Of a stretch of 64,000 nt of DNA, positions 35,093-46,679 are shown one piece after another (the stretch's first letter is position 1; the number at the start of each line of letters is the position of its first letter). The translations under genes were made by a program, and so were the position numbers. The notes beneath the pieces were generated by a model that saw nothing but the letters and a program-made list of their open reading frames with translations, did no database searches and had not been told where the DNA came from. Location of the stretch: assembly GCA_947652605.1 (NCBI GenBank), contig OX393578.1, forward strand, positions 37,143,470 to 37,207,469. The letters are read 5' to 3'. The stretch is from Elmis aenea. Taxonomy: Eukaryota > Arthropoda > Insecta > Coleoptera > Elmidae.

Positions 35093-36324
35093 CAGGGTGG
35101 TCCAAATTCGATGGGATTGCATGGGTATCTCGGTTAATATTTAAGATAAAGAAACGGTTAAATTACCAAAAATGTGCAGTTTTTTGAGACAAACTCAGAA
35201 CCATTTTCAAAAATATTCTATCATTTCCGGTTTTCGAGTTATCGAATAAAAAGTGTTTTTTTGTCATATTAATAATGTGTCATATCTCCGTTATTGTTGT
35301 AAATATCAAAAATATTTATTAAGATTATTTTTGGATATTTTTATGTTTCATTTGATTATACTAAAAAAAATATTTTTACGCTCGCCGTTAAAAAGTTATG
35401 ACACAAACTTACCTTTTTTTAAACGGAAATGATACTTGGCTATGACCTATTTAAATTCCTCATTTTTTTCTCATTCCAAATATATAAGAGTCGATGTATT
35501 TATTTTTAATAATACGCAAGTTATGAAGGTTTTTTAGGTTTTTTTTCTAAGAAAATCATAGTAGGCTATGAAAACAAAAACCAAACAAGGTGTAAAACCT
35601 TACAAAACTCATGTGGTACAAGTTACCAAGGTTTTTTAATTTGTTGTGGAGATAAACATTGTAAATATTTGAAAATAAGAAAACAACGATATAGTCGGTA
35701 TCAGCAGTAATGTAGGATATTGTTGTTTAGCTTATGTTCAAAAAATTTCGTATTTATCTCAATAACAAATTAAATAACCTTGGTAACTTGGTACCACATG
35801 AGTTTTATAAGGTTTTACACCTTGTTTATTTTTTGTTTTCACAGCCTACTATGATTTTCTTTAAAAAAAAAAAACTAAAAAACCTTCATACCTTGCGTAT
35901 TGTTGTAAATAAATACATCAACCCTTATATATTTGAAATGAGAATAAAATTAGGAATTTAAATAGGTCATAGCCAACTATCGTTTCCATTTAAAAAAAAG
36001 TAAGTTTGTGTCATAACTTTTTAACGGCGAGCGTAAAAATATTTTTTTTAGTATAATCAAATGAAGCATAAAAATATCCAAAAATAATCTTAATAAATAT
36101 TTTTGATATTTACAACAATAACGGAGATATGACACATTAATATGACAAAAAAACACTTTTTATTCGATAACTCGATAACTCGAAAACCGGAAATGATAGA
36201 ATATTTTTGAAAACGGTTCTGAGTTTGTCTCAAAAAACTGCACATTTTTGGTATTTTAACCGTTTCTCTATCTTAAATATTAAGCGAGATACCCATGCAA
36301 TCCCATCGAATTTGGACCACCCTG
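35093..36324. mobile_element. Near-perfect long palindrome, CAGGGTGGTCC foldback
   Basis: The ends CAGGGTGGTCCAAATTCGAT and complement lie between TA copies (35091-35092 and 36325-36326). The arms of about 600 bp are close to identical, apart from small differences near the centre (~35710). The right-hand TA also serves as the left flank of the next element, which begins at 36327. Confidence 0.93.
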
Positions 36325-36326
36325 TA

Positions 36327-36712
36327 CAGGGTGTCCTAGTTATTGTGAACAGCGTGGTGCTCTCGTAAACGGTAAGAGATACAGAGTTAGTTCAATGGGT
36401 CAAAATGGTCTATAATTGAGAGCAACTATTCTATAATAAAAAACTTAAACAAAGTTAAAAAAAAATGCGCTATTGATAAAAAACAAGAAAATGACGTCAA
36501 TTTTTGCTTAAAACTTGCTTTTTGAAATCACACTGAAAATATTTTTCGGCATAATTAGAACATGCCTCTGTTAAAACTACTCGTATTATGAATAGCCTAG
36601 TTATTTGTGCTCTTCGCTGACGGTGGCTCCCAACATTTTGCCCAAAGCTTTGGTGGCCTTTCTATAGCCCTCTTCGTCCATGCGGAATGCTATCTTACGT
36701 CAATCTTTGATA
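36327..36712 (+). mobile_element. Left end of a CAGGGTGTCC foldback, right arm missing
   Basis: CAGGGTGTCCTAGTTATTGT begins directly after the shared TA and continues with GTAAACGGTAAGAGATACAG, matching the lone end at 15440-15628 in reverse. The matching right arm is not found downstream; instead a half of a different family follows. It includes a GC-rich mini-frame (36601-36681). Confidence 0.65.
36601..36681 (-). pseudogene. GC-rich 27-codon frame of unknown origin
   Basis: Read from ATG at 36681 the frame gives MDEEGYRKAT then KALGKMLGATVSEEHK and a stop at 36601. It is unlike nearby AT-rich frames: charged, helix-like, with GC-ending codons (GAG GGC, AAG GCC ACC, GTC AGC). The frame is open a few codons upstream (GCA TTC CGC). 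It may be the last exon or 3' end of a host gene captured or retrocopied into the element, or an eroded transposase tail. I do not recognise the protein. Confidence 0.35.
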
Positions 36713-36714
36713 TA

Positions 36715-36934
36715 CTGTTTTTCAAAGTGTGGTATGCAGACCCCTGGGGGTCCCTGAATCCTTCTGAAAGGGTTCCCATAGCCTTTATAAAGATCCAAAA
36801 TCATCCAAATTTATTTGCTGCGCTAAATTAAAAACACAAATATACCTAGTCTACAAAACAATAATTCATTGTGGTGCTCTGTGAGTTTTTAATTTTGAAA
36901 GGAGTCCTCAGAGTAAAAAGTTTGAGAAAAACTG
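36715..36934. mobile_element. Short hAT-like MITE
   Basis: The left end CTGTTTTTCAAAGTGTGGTA with GCAGACCCCTGGGGGTCC, and the right end ACTCTGAGGACTCCTTTC (reverse) with AGTTTTTCTCAAACTTTTTA, form imperfect inverted repeats of a type common in hAT MITEs (CAGTGTTTCTCAAAC). The flanking 8-mers do not match well, so the limits are approximate. Confidence 0.55.
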
Positions 36935-36939
36935 TTCTT

Positions 36940-38585
36940 AGGTATTGTTTAGTTCTGTTTATTTTAAAGCCTTGACCTACTGTATTTTTGTTTTGTGTTT
37001 ACAGCCTACTAATTGTTCCTATAATGCCTATCTTAAAAAAATTAAACCTTCGTAATTTTCATTTTATTTAAAGTATATCAAACACGTTATGACCAATATA
37101 GTTTTCATTTCAAAAAAGGTAAAGTTTGAAACGGTAAGCGTAAAACAATTTTTAAGCACCAACAAATTTTACGTAAAAAATCTGAAAATAATGTTAGTAT
37201 ATACATTTTGTTTAATGTTTAAAACAAAAACGGAGATGACACTTTACTGAAATGACGACAAAAAAAAAACAGTTCTTTGCTAATAACTTAAAACCCGGAA
37301 TTAATACAATATTTCTGAACACGGTTCTGAGGGTTTGTCTCAAACAGCTGCATATCTCGAATATTAAGCAATATACCCATTAGTGATTGCAATACCGGAC
37401 CAAAATTACGATACCGGTATACGGTATTTATTCGCAAGTAATACCGGTATACCGGTATTAATACCGGTATTGCTTTTTTAAAAAAAGTATTAATTTTGAA
37501 AATACAATATATGCATTTTACACATATGTACATATATGTAGTAAGTATAATGTCAAAACACAAATTTACATAAAATAAAGAAACTTAAAAAATTACATAT
37601 GTAAAAAAATATGGACACAAAAAACTGAAGATATACAGGGTAATTGATTGGGAACGGGCATTAAAAATAAATGAAGAATGAAAAGGGGTATTGATCTGAA
37701 ATTTTGGTTATGACTATAATGGCATATGATCTGTTTAATGAAAATATTTTCAAGATGGTGACCCTTCTGGAAATACCGGAAGTTGACGTCTACTTTCTTA
37801 TTTCAAATACAATGGTCTATTTTTTAATGCATTTTTGGATTTAACACGTTATTTTAGAGGGACCATTAATAGCATACCCTATACCTAAGTGCAGTCGTTT
37901 TTTAGATTTTTGGACTTTTTTGAAATTTTTTGATTTTTATCGTGATGCTTAATATTATTTATCGCCGCCATTTTTGAAGAGAAAACGCTTACATTTAGAC
38001 TATGCATAAAAGAATTTTTGCAATCGATGCATTACTTACAGGGTGACCAAAATTTAATTTTCTTTTAATACAATGAAACTCGTTTTTTTCAAATACAAGG
38101 CCCAATTTTTTTTTTCATTTTCTAATTCAAAAGTAAATTCTACATCAATCTGTATTAGCGTTTCCTATACCTATCTGCAATAATTTTCGAGTTATTAAGA
38201 ATTTTTGATAAAGTTAGGAGAAATTGCAACATTTTTTAATAGTAAGCCCTGGAAATGACAACAAATATTCCAATATTGCAATATTCCTTAATCTTCTAAT
38301 AATATCATCTCTCTTTTAATCAACTTAATTACATCATTTTGTGGCACAATTTTGTGTTTTGAATTTATTGCTATTTAGTTATTTATGGCAGACTGCAATT
38401 ATAAAATAATAAAAATCAAATTTAAAAAAAAAAATTAATACCGAATACCGGTATTAGACCATCAAATGAGACGGTATTTCGGTATTGTAAAATGGCACGG
38501 TATACCGGTATTCGGTATACCGGTATACCGGTATTGCAATCACTAATACCCATGTACCTAATTCTATCGAATTTGGTTGACTCTG
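36940..38585 (-). mobile_element. Right half of a CAGGGTGGTCC foldback, interrupted by a hAT
   Basis: From about 36940 the sequence follows the right arm of 35093-36324 (CAGCCTACTA, AACCTTCGTAA, GGTTCTGAGGGTTTGTCTC, ATATTAAGCAATATACCCAT). After the hAT insertion it ends in CTATCGAATTTGGTTGACTCTG followed by TA (38586-38587). The left half is missing, probably lost by deletion. Confidence 0.75.
37381..38545. mobile_element. hAT-like element with ATACCGG repeats and perfect 8-bp duplication
   Basis: The ends TAGTGATTGCAATACCGG and CCGGTATTGCAATCACTA lie inside the duplication ATACCCAT (37373-37380, 38546-38553). The subterminal regions are packed with ATACCGGTAT palindromes on both sides. Two mariner-like CAGGG starts in the same orientation (37636 CAGGGTAATTGATTGGGA and 38039 CAGGGTGACCAAAA) suggest small old insertions inside. 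No transposase coding. Confidence 0.93.
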
Positions 38586-40465
38586 TATATGTTTGTCCTA
38601 AATTTTGTTAGTTTATTAAAAAAATTTAGGAGAAGAAAATAATTAATTTCTATTCCTTTTTTTTCACGCATTTAATAAATTGGTTGTTTTAATCACGCTG
38701 CCTGAATATTCTAGTTACCTGTGAAATATTTTTGATTTCAAAGCTTTATTTTTTTTTTGTCTTATAATTAAGTATGCACTAAGGAAATGATTTTTAAGAT
38801 TATTAATAAGCATGCATGAATTAAAAGTTTTGTGTAAATTTAATGTCATAATTTATAGTTTTATTATATCTCTGTGTATTTTTTTTTGCTTTAAATAACG
38901 AAGTTCACGGTACCTAAAATTTAGTACCTACTATTGAACCATTGGACTGAATAGTATAAATGTAACATTAGGTACCTGTAACCGAGTAAGAATCGTTATA
39001 ATTTGTAACGTAGGCTAGTACAAATAATTATGGATGCATTATAAATACATAATTTTTTTTTATTTACCTATAGAGAAGCTTGCCCTACATTTGAAATTTT
39101 TTCGATTTTTTTTTGTGAAGCTATACTAGTTAGATCATGGATATCAATTTTCGCGTATCTAAAACAGTAAAAAAACAAAATGAAATCGCCCCCAGACCGT
39201 TCTGTAATAATAATTACGTCATAATATACACATTTTTAGCTGATTTTTGAAATAGAAAGCACATAAATATTCTTTACTTCAAATTAGATTAAATTAATAC
39301 TCCTATTTATTATTGTGAGGATTTTATTGACAACAAAAAATCAAAAACAAATAATTGTCTAAATTTGTTTCACAATTTTATTTATTCAACTGATTAGTTG
39401 AAAAGTTAGTTATTCAAGTCAAGAGATCCTTCGAAAACGTAATTTTTAATTGATTTTATTTGTATCAATTATTTTGAAGCTTTAATAATAATAACTGTAA
39501 TAATCAATTAATTAGTGATAAAAAAATAAGGAATTGAAAAAAAATAAATTTAACTTTGTAAGCTGTTTGACTTAAAAAAAATTTGTTTATTTGTACTAAG
39601 CAAAGCAAAATTAATTGTAATCAATTTGTCGCCTGTAGTACCTATAAAGGTACTTTTAATTAGCTATTTAAGACATAGTTACATCTGAATTTAAAGAATA
39701 AACAATTTCTAGAATGAAGAGTCGAAGAAGAAACGCAAATAATTATCGAGCGAGATGTAACTTGATACATAAATGATTGTTTTCAAATTGGTGAAATGTT
39801 TGTGGATTAGGTGAGTGTCACATCTGGTAAGTATCAAAATTGGTATGGTCGTGTGAAAACACCACGTGTTTGTTGTACGGTTTGTTGTGTTTCATCTTAT
39901 TTTAGATGAGATATTCTAATTAGTCGTTTAGCAACAACGACGGCCTTCACGATAAGTGGAATTCGTTTCACATATATTAACAACGATTTCTTAATTAAAA
40001 GATTATGTAACACTTTAACACGTTGCACCTTGTTGCTACTTCAGGATTTGTTTGAATACTTGAAAAATACTGATCGATGAGCTGTTCTTAAAAATAATAC
40101 TACGAACACGTGAACTTAATTACCGTTTAACTTTTGTTTTTAACTTTAAGCGATGTTTATTTGTAATTGAGATTAAACTACAGAAAAAATTACATCCAAA
40201 CATTAAATTATATTCGTGAACTTAAAATTATTATTTTTCCAAATTAACAATGAATATTTAAGTCAACTTAAATGTCCCATTTTAGTAATTTTTATATTAT
40301 TTGTGATCTCAAAAATTTGTATTCGTAGCAAATGACCATTCCACATTGTGCTGATTTTACTAAAATGGTTAAAACACATTTTTTAAGTAACTGTCTTATT
40401 AGGTAAGTTAGATTGTCTCTTAATGTCAAAATGTTGATCACAAGGTTTTCAAATGATTAATTGTA
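38586..40465. other. Non-genic AT-rich stretch
   Basis: No gene or repeat end found. A patch at 39690-39990 contains more G+C (CGAGCGAGATGTAACTTG, ACACCACGTGTTTGTTGTAC, CAACGACGGCCTTCACG) and might be regulatory. Confidence 0.4.
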
Positions 40466-42754
40466 CAGGGTGATCCACTTTTTTGTAGCAGGACTTTAAC
40501 AGTCGATACAAAAACTTATTTTAAAGCAGGGACTAAAAACGAAAACAATTCCGTTCGTTTCGGTTCGGAACGAAAACGAAATATATCGTTTTCGTTCTTT
40601 TCGTTCTAACCGAAAAAATTCTTTTTTCGTTTTAGTGAACCGAAATAATAACGGTTAAAACCGGTTTTACAATATTTTTTTGTCGTCAAAAAATCAATTT
40701 TTTTTTCTAGTCACCACAACCCTCTATAAATACGATAATAATGTTTGCGTCACAACTAAAATATAAGCGATGACGATGGTGTTTGATGCTCACGGACAGC
40801 ATATTTTAGACTGGTGAACCATTGCCATATTAAATTTACCAAATCGTTAAACACATTAACATTTAACCATTTTAGTAAGTTTAACACTCGTAAGGTGCAA
40901 AAATACAACGTGATTAGGTTAAATTAGACACACGATCTTTATCTAAAAATATGAAAATATATCAAGTGCTATTTTAAATTTGTTTTAGTACTAAAAATCT
41001 ATGCATTTGAATTAAATAAGATCCTGCTGTAATTATTTAAAAAGACAAAAGAATGAATTCAAGTGGATAATTTACTAAATGTTATAAATAAAAAAGATAT
41101 TAAAAAAAAACTTATATTAACTTGAAATATACTTTAACTGTATAGTTTGTACATACCACACAATATACATTTTCACATTCCGTTAAAACTTACTAGCAAC
41201 ACATCTTCCAATAAATTTTCTTTTACATTAGTCCTTTTCGAAGTAAGAATAAATTTTACTATTATTATGTCTAAACGCAAATAAAACATACTACACATTG
41301 ATAATACGAGTATATATCCAATCAAGTGTATATTCTATATTGATGATCTAAAAAACAAATTAGAAATAGAGAATATCTGTACCGTTAATTGTGTTACACG
41401 AAATTGCAAGTATAAACAATAAAGTTGTTAATACATATTCACGTAAATGTATGGAGAAAAGTGTAGCTCACTTATTTCAAGTGAGATTTTTTACTGCCTC
41501 GTGGAGTCTCCCCAGCACAGAAGGTAAATTCGCGTTTGTGTTTAACAAATAAAATTGAAATAGCGACAAAACCGGTTAAAACCGGTTTTGGAAAATATTT
41601 ATTTCGTTTTCGTTCTTGAACGAAAAATATTAATTTCGTTTTCGGTTTCGTTTTCGTTCTTAAAAAAATTTCGGTTAATTTCGTTTAACGTTTTCGTTTT
41701 CGTTCCGTTCTCAGTCCCTGTTTTAAAGCGAATATTTCCTATCAATGTTGGTCAATAAACGCTTCATTTTAAAAATACAGGGTGTTGAAATTTTCGAAAA
41801 AATATCGATAATTTTTAACCGTTTTCCAACCAGTAGATATATTTAAACCAAATTTGGTATACAGCACCACCTTACAGGTTACCACATTCGGTAAGAATGT
41901 CAAGCCCCACAAGCAACCAGTGACGGACGTGGGGGGTTCAGTATCAATAAATTTAATAAAAAACCAGTACGGCCCTGTTTAAAATCAAACTCGAAGTTGT
42001 TTTTGGGTAGAACATTTTATTCTAAACAAAAAAAGTTTCTTGACTTTTCTTCGTATCTACAACCGTTGGGCGTGAAATTTGATTTATTTTACTATTCTCG
42101 CGAAAGATTAGCTTATAAATTCCATCTAAAAATACCGCGAAAAGCAGAAATTTTCAAATTGCTGTGTAAATGCTCATTCATCGCCAATTTAGCGAAACTT
42201 ATACCCTCATTATTAGCATGTTCTGTTATTAAAAACTGCAAAAATCGGTAACTACTTCTTTATTTCGAATATCAGCGATATTTTTAGATCGAATCTATGA
42301 GTAAATTTTCGCGAGAATAGTACAATAAATCAAATTTCGCGGCAAACGGCGGCAAATACAAGGAAAACTCAAGAAACTTTTTTTGTTTAGAATAAAATGC
42401 TCTATCCAAAAATTGGTTCGACTTTAATTTTAAACAGGGCCGTACTGGTTTGTTATTAAATTTACTGATACTGAATCCCCACAACTCCGCCACAAATTGC
42501 TTGTGGGGCTTGACATTCTTACCGAATGTGGTAACCTGGTAACCTTTAAGGTGGTTCTGTATACCAAATTTGGTTTAAATATATCTACTGGTTGGGAAAC
42601 GGTTAAAAATTTATCGATATTTTTTCGAAAATTTCAACACCCTGTATCTTTAAAATAAAGCGTTTATGGACCAATGTTGATTTGAAATATTCGCTTTAAA
42701 ATAAGTTTTTGTATCGACTGTTAAAGTCCTGCTATAAAAAAGTGGACCACCCTG
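40466..42754. mobile_element. Foldback element split by a hAT insertion
   Basis: The ends CAGGGTGATCCACTTTTTTG and complement lie between TA copies (40464-40465, 42755-42756). The arms share CAGGACTTTAACAGTCGATA and complement, and an inner CAGGGTGTTGAAATTTTCGA pair (41779 and 42645). The hAT 40527-41720 interrupts the left arm about 60 bp from its tip. Without it the element is about 1.1 kb. Frames within the arms mirror each other and look non-coding. Confidence 0.9.
40527..41720. mobile_element. hAT-like element with perfect 8-bp duplication
   Basis: The ends CAGGGACTAAAAACGAAAAC and CGTTCTCAGTCCCTG lie inside the duplication TTTTAAAG (40519-40526, 41721-41728). Both ends carry arrays of GTTTTCGTT / AACGAAAAC motifs and an AACCGGTTTT core, like a simple-sequence subterminal array. 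Internal sequence (40793-40960) has a relative at 21775-22010. No transposase recognised. Confidence 0.93.
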
Positions 42755-43901
42755 TATGTATTTGCATTCTTGTATAGTAGTAGACTATGTAAAGTCAAAA
42801 AGTTCTGAATTTTACGACTATATGGGAATTTGCTTAAGAACACTTTTTTGACACATTTTTTGTTTAAAATAATAAAGTTTTTACTTTAATGAAGTTATGA
42901 TAATTCAACGCACAAAATAATATACAATGAAGAAACAAAGGGGAATACAAAAAAACCGTTTAAAATTTAATTTTAAATATTAATTTTATGTCTGCTATCT
43001 AGATTACTAAACTAAGACTTTTTATTATTTGTAAGGTATTGATTCGTCTGTGAAAAAAAATTCATACTAGGTTTTGTAAATTAATTTTGACTAAATCATG
43101 TTCAACGTGTAAAAGGAAGTATATTCACAATATTCACAATATTTAAAACTAAAATAGTTCATTTCTACGTTCACAATTCATTTCATTCCAATTGAATGTT
43201 TTGCACTTATTTTAGTTTTACAATTTAAAAAGTTTCATTACATTGTACTTTTAACCCTTGTTAAATGTAATAATATCCACATTTCCAAGGTTTATTTTTA
43301 AGCGAATTAAGTTCTTAAAAAGTAAAAGGTCTGTTGCTCATTTGATTTAAAAAAATAAATAAAAGTAGGGTGTTATAGGAGTCAATATTGATTTAAATAA
43401 AACAAATTTAACATAACAGAGTTATTGTCTTGCCTTACACCTTCATAGGTTAGATAGACTTTAGAATTACATAAGTAAGAGTTATTGCATTAAATTTTGA
43501 AAATTATTTCTTGTTTTTCTCTTTCCTTGTGGCTTACTTAATTAAAAACATATGCATTTCTGTTTACATATCAACTTAAATTCACCAATATTTCGATTTC
43601 CTATGTATTTTATCTTACTAGTTAACTTATTATATGAACTTTAATCTGATGTTAGCACTAGTTAACACTAATTTGCTATAATTTCTACCTAATGCAACTT
43701 TGGTTTTTGCACCCTTAAATGTTCTTTTTACTTACATGAATATTTTGCTGTACTTGAACGGAAGTAAACATTGAGGTTTTTATAACCATAAGTACCTAAA
43801 TAACAAATACGCAAAAATATGTAAATTTACTTAAAAATCTAATGACCAAGATATCTTTTCAAAAAGTTGTAAGTACTTTAAGATCATGAATCGATATTAT
43901 A
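42755..43901. other. AT-rich stretch with nothing recognised
   Basis: Very AT-rich with no repeat termini, no island of G+C and no credible frame. Confidence 0.55.
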
Positions 43902-45717
43902 CAGTCTGTTCTACAAAATGGGCCCAAGAGTTTTATGGCGAAACCGCATATATTCTCCAACTTCTGTTGCAGTAAGGTTATGCAAGTCAATAGAGCCTAC
44001 ATTTTAAAAATATTTTCAAACATACAGGGTGCTCCAAAAAAGAGTGGCTTATCAAAGTTATACTTTTTCTTATGGAACACCCTGTATATTTTTACATTTT
44101 TGGATTCCTCTTTAAATTTAATTCAAAAAATGTAAGAGGTTATACGGGTCTAAAGTCAACCGTTCTCGTGAAAATTGCATTTTCATGAAAATACAGTATT
44201 TTCAAAAATTTTCGACATTTAAAAACTTTGAAAGGTCTAAAGAAATTTGCTTAAAGATAAGATTGATAATAGATTATGTAACACTTTGCACCACCTACAT
44301 TATTAAAATATTAAACAGGGCGTTTTTTACGCTTGGTCAAACTTGTGAAATTTTAAACATCGATCTCATTTTTTTTAAATACAACACCCTATATTTTTTT
44401 ACACCGTCTTATAGAAAATGTAATTCTCTTTCGAAAACATTAAGGCTGTTTTTCACTTAAAATTGATATTTTCCGAGATATTGCGATTTTATTGTTAATT
44501 ATTAGGGCAAAGTAATATTTTCAAGTAGGCTATGAAGGTAGACAGCGGTAATTTGAAACAATTGAAAGAAAAAACAAGACACTTATAATTTTATAGTTTG
44601 ACTACACACTTTTGACATATTTTTATAAGAAAGTTGTTGATTTACCATTTTTACGTTTAAATATAGGTTTCTCATCAGGGCCACAATATTTTTCATATAA
44701 TTGAGTTTGATCGTTTGCCAAGTCCTAAAAACCGATTGATAATGTATTAGGTACGAGAACGGAACGCTGATTTTAAAAAAAAAGTAATACTGATTTGTCT
44801 AATTTTACATTTTAAAAAAAACCTGATTGGTACTGTTTTCGGTAGTGTCGTAGAATCGTATCGTAAATAGACAAAAAATGGTTTATAGGATTTAGTAATT
44901 ATCTTATAAAACTGGTCCAATCAATAAATGCATAAATAATTTTAAAAAATCTCTATTTAAACGTAAGTATGGTAAAACTACAACTTTCCTATAAAAATAT
45001 GTCAAAAGTGTGTAGTCAAACGATAAAATTATAAGTGTCTTGTTTTTTCTTTCAATTGTTTCAAATTACCGGTCTACCTTCATAGCCTACTTGAAAATAT
45101 TACTTTGCCCTAATAATTAACAATAAAATCGCGATATCTCGGAAAATGTCAATTTTAGTTAAAAAACAGCCTGAATGTTTTCGAAAGAGAATTAAATTTT
45201 CTATAAGACGGTGTAAAAAAATATAGGGTGTTGTATTTAAAAAAAATGAGTTATCTATGTTTAAAGTTTCACAAGTTTGACCAAGCGTAAAAAACGCCCT
45301 GTACAATATTTTAAAAATGTAGGTGGTCCAAAGTGTTACATAATCTATTGTCAATCTTATCTCCAAGCGAATTTCTTCAGACTTGTCAAAGTTTTCAAAT
45401 GTTGAAAATTTTTGAAAGTATACTGTATTTTCATGAAAATGCAATTTTCACAAGAATGGTTGACTTTAGAGCCATATAACCTTTTACATTTTTTGAATTA
45501 AATTTAAAGAGGAATCCAAAAATGTAAAAATATATAGGGTGTTCCATAAGAAAAAGTATAACTTTGATAAGCCACTCTTTTTTGGAGCACCCTGTATGTT
45601 TGGAAATATTTTTAAAATGTAGCCTCTATTGACTTGCATAACCTTACTGCGACAGAAGTTGGAGAATATATGCGCTTTCGCCATAAAACTCTTGGGCCCA
45701 TTTTGTAGAACAGACTG
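43902..45717. mobile_element. Long foldback, CAGTCTGTTC family
   Basis: The ends CAGTCTGTTCTACAAAATGG and complement lie between TA copies (43900-43901, 45718-45719). The arms of about 770 bp surround a loop of ~260 bp (44675-44940). Each arm contains a smaller inverted pair, CATACAGGGTGCTCC and GGAACACCCTGTATA, i.e. a mini-foldback carried inside the arm. Paired frames in the two arms (43935-44135 and 45484-45684) are mirror copies, not separate genes. A lone related arm lies at 54578-55940. Confidence 0.92.
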
Positions 45718-46316
45718 TATAGGTTCATTTATATTTTAAATAAGCCATTTAAATATACAACTATTTATTAATTTGTATGGGTATCTCAGTTTATATATTT
45801 TATTATGTGTTAGCCGATAGCTTTATTATCAACGAAAAAAATTATACAATGTAGAGGTTCATTAAAAATGGAAGCATCAAAAAATTATAGCTTGTACGAT
45901 GAATAACTGCAATATTATTTTTTTGCAAAAAATTACTTTCGTCTTAAAACATGTTTTAAAACTGTGTTTGTAAAATTTGTTACATCTTTAAGAATAACAA
46001 ATGCAGCTAATTAATAATATGCCCACAAAAGGTTAAAAAAGAAGGTAGTGTGAGGTAGGAATGTTGTCTTACTTAATTATTATAAACAAGTTTTTAATTT
46101 TATTTTTTTAAATTATTATGTCATATGGAGACTTTATAACCGTCACTAAAGGGAAAACAATTAATAATAGCTTAAGCCTGCTAAGCTGTAGTTTCAAAAT
46201 CCACTACCATTGGCAAAAATTTAAAAAAAAAATGAACTTGCTTCGCCGCTTTATTTCATGTTACATATTTATTGTTAAAGTAATGACAGTTATTTATTTT
46301 TAATCCCTTATAGTTC
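45718..46316. other. Unassigned AT-rich spacer
   Basis: No repeat end, frame or motif cluster supported. Confidence 0.5.
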
Positions 46317-46679
46317 TTAAGCCCGTGTGACACGGTATAGTTTTCTATAAAGAAAACTATACCAAATACTATATTGAAAATCTTATATCGTGTCATACAG
46401 GATTTTCGTACAAAATTCTATATAGTTTCTTGTACAGAAAATACTATACGACTTGTTCTATTTCCATGTAAGTTTTGATATAGAAACGGCGTGCTACAGA
46501 TGCGCATTCAGTTCGTGAATAATAGCGGCTGATTTTGAACATCTGCAGCTAAAGGAAATATAAGCAATAGAAATTCCTGCTAACAGTTAATTCTTGGTAA
46601 TCCGAAGTAGGATGATGTTATTGTTTAAAATGGCAATTACAAGGGATAAATACCTTGTTTTAGAGGGAGTGCATATAGG

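Noticed and set aside
43935..45684. Two pairs of similar frames on opposite strands resembling a small gene family
   Set aside because: They are mirror images produced by the arms of the foldback 43902-45717.
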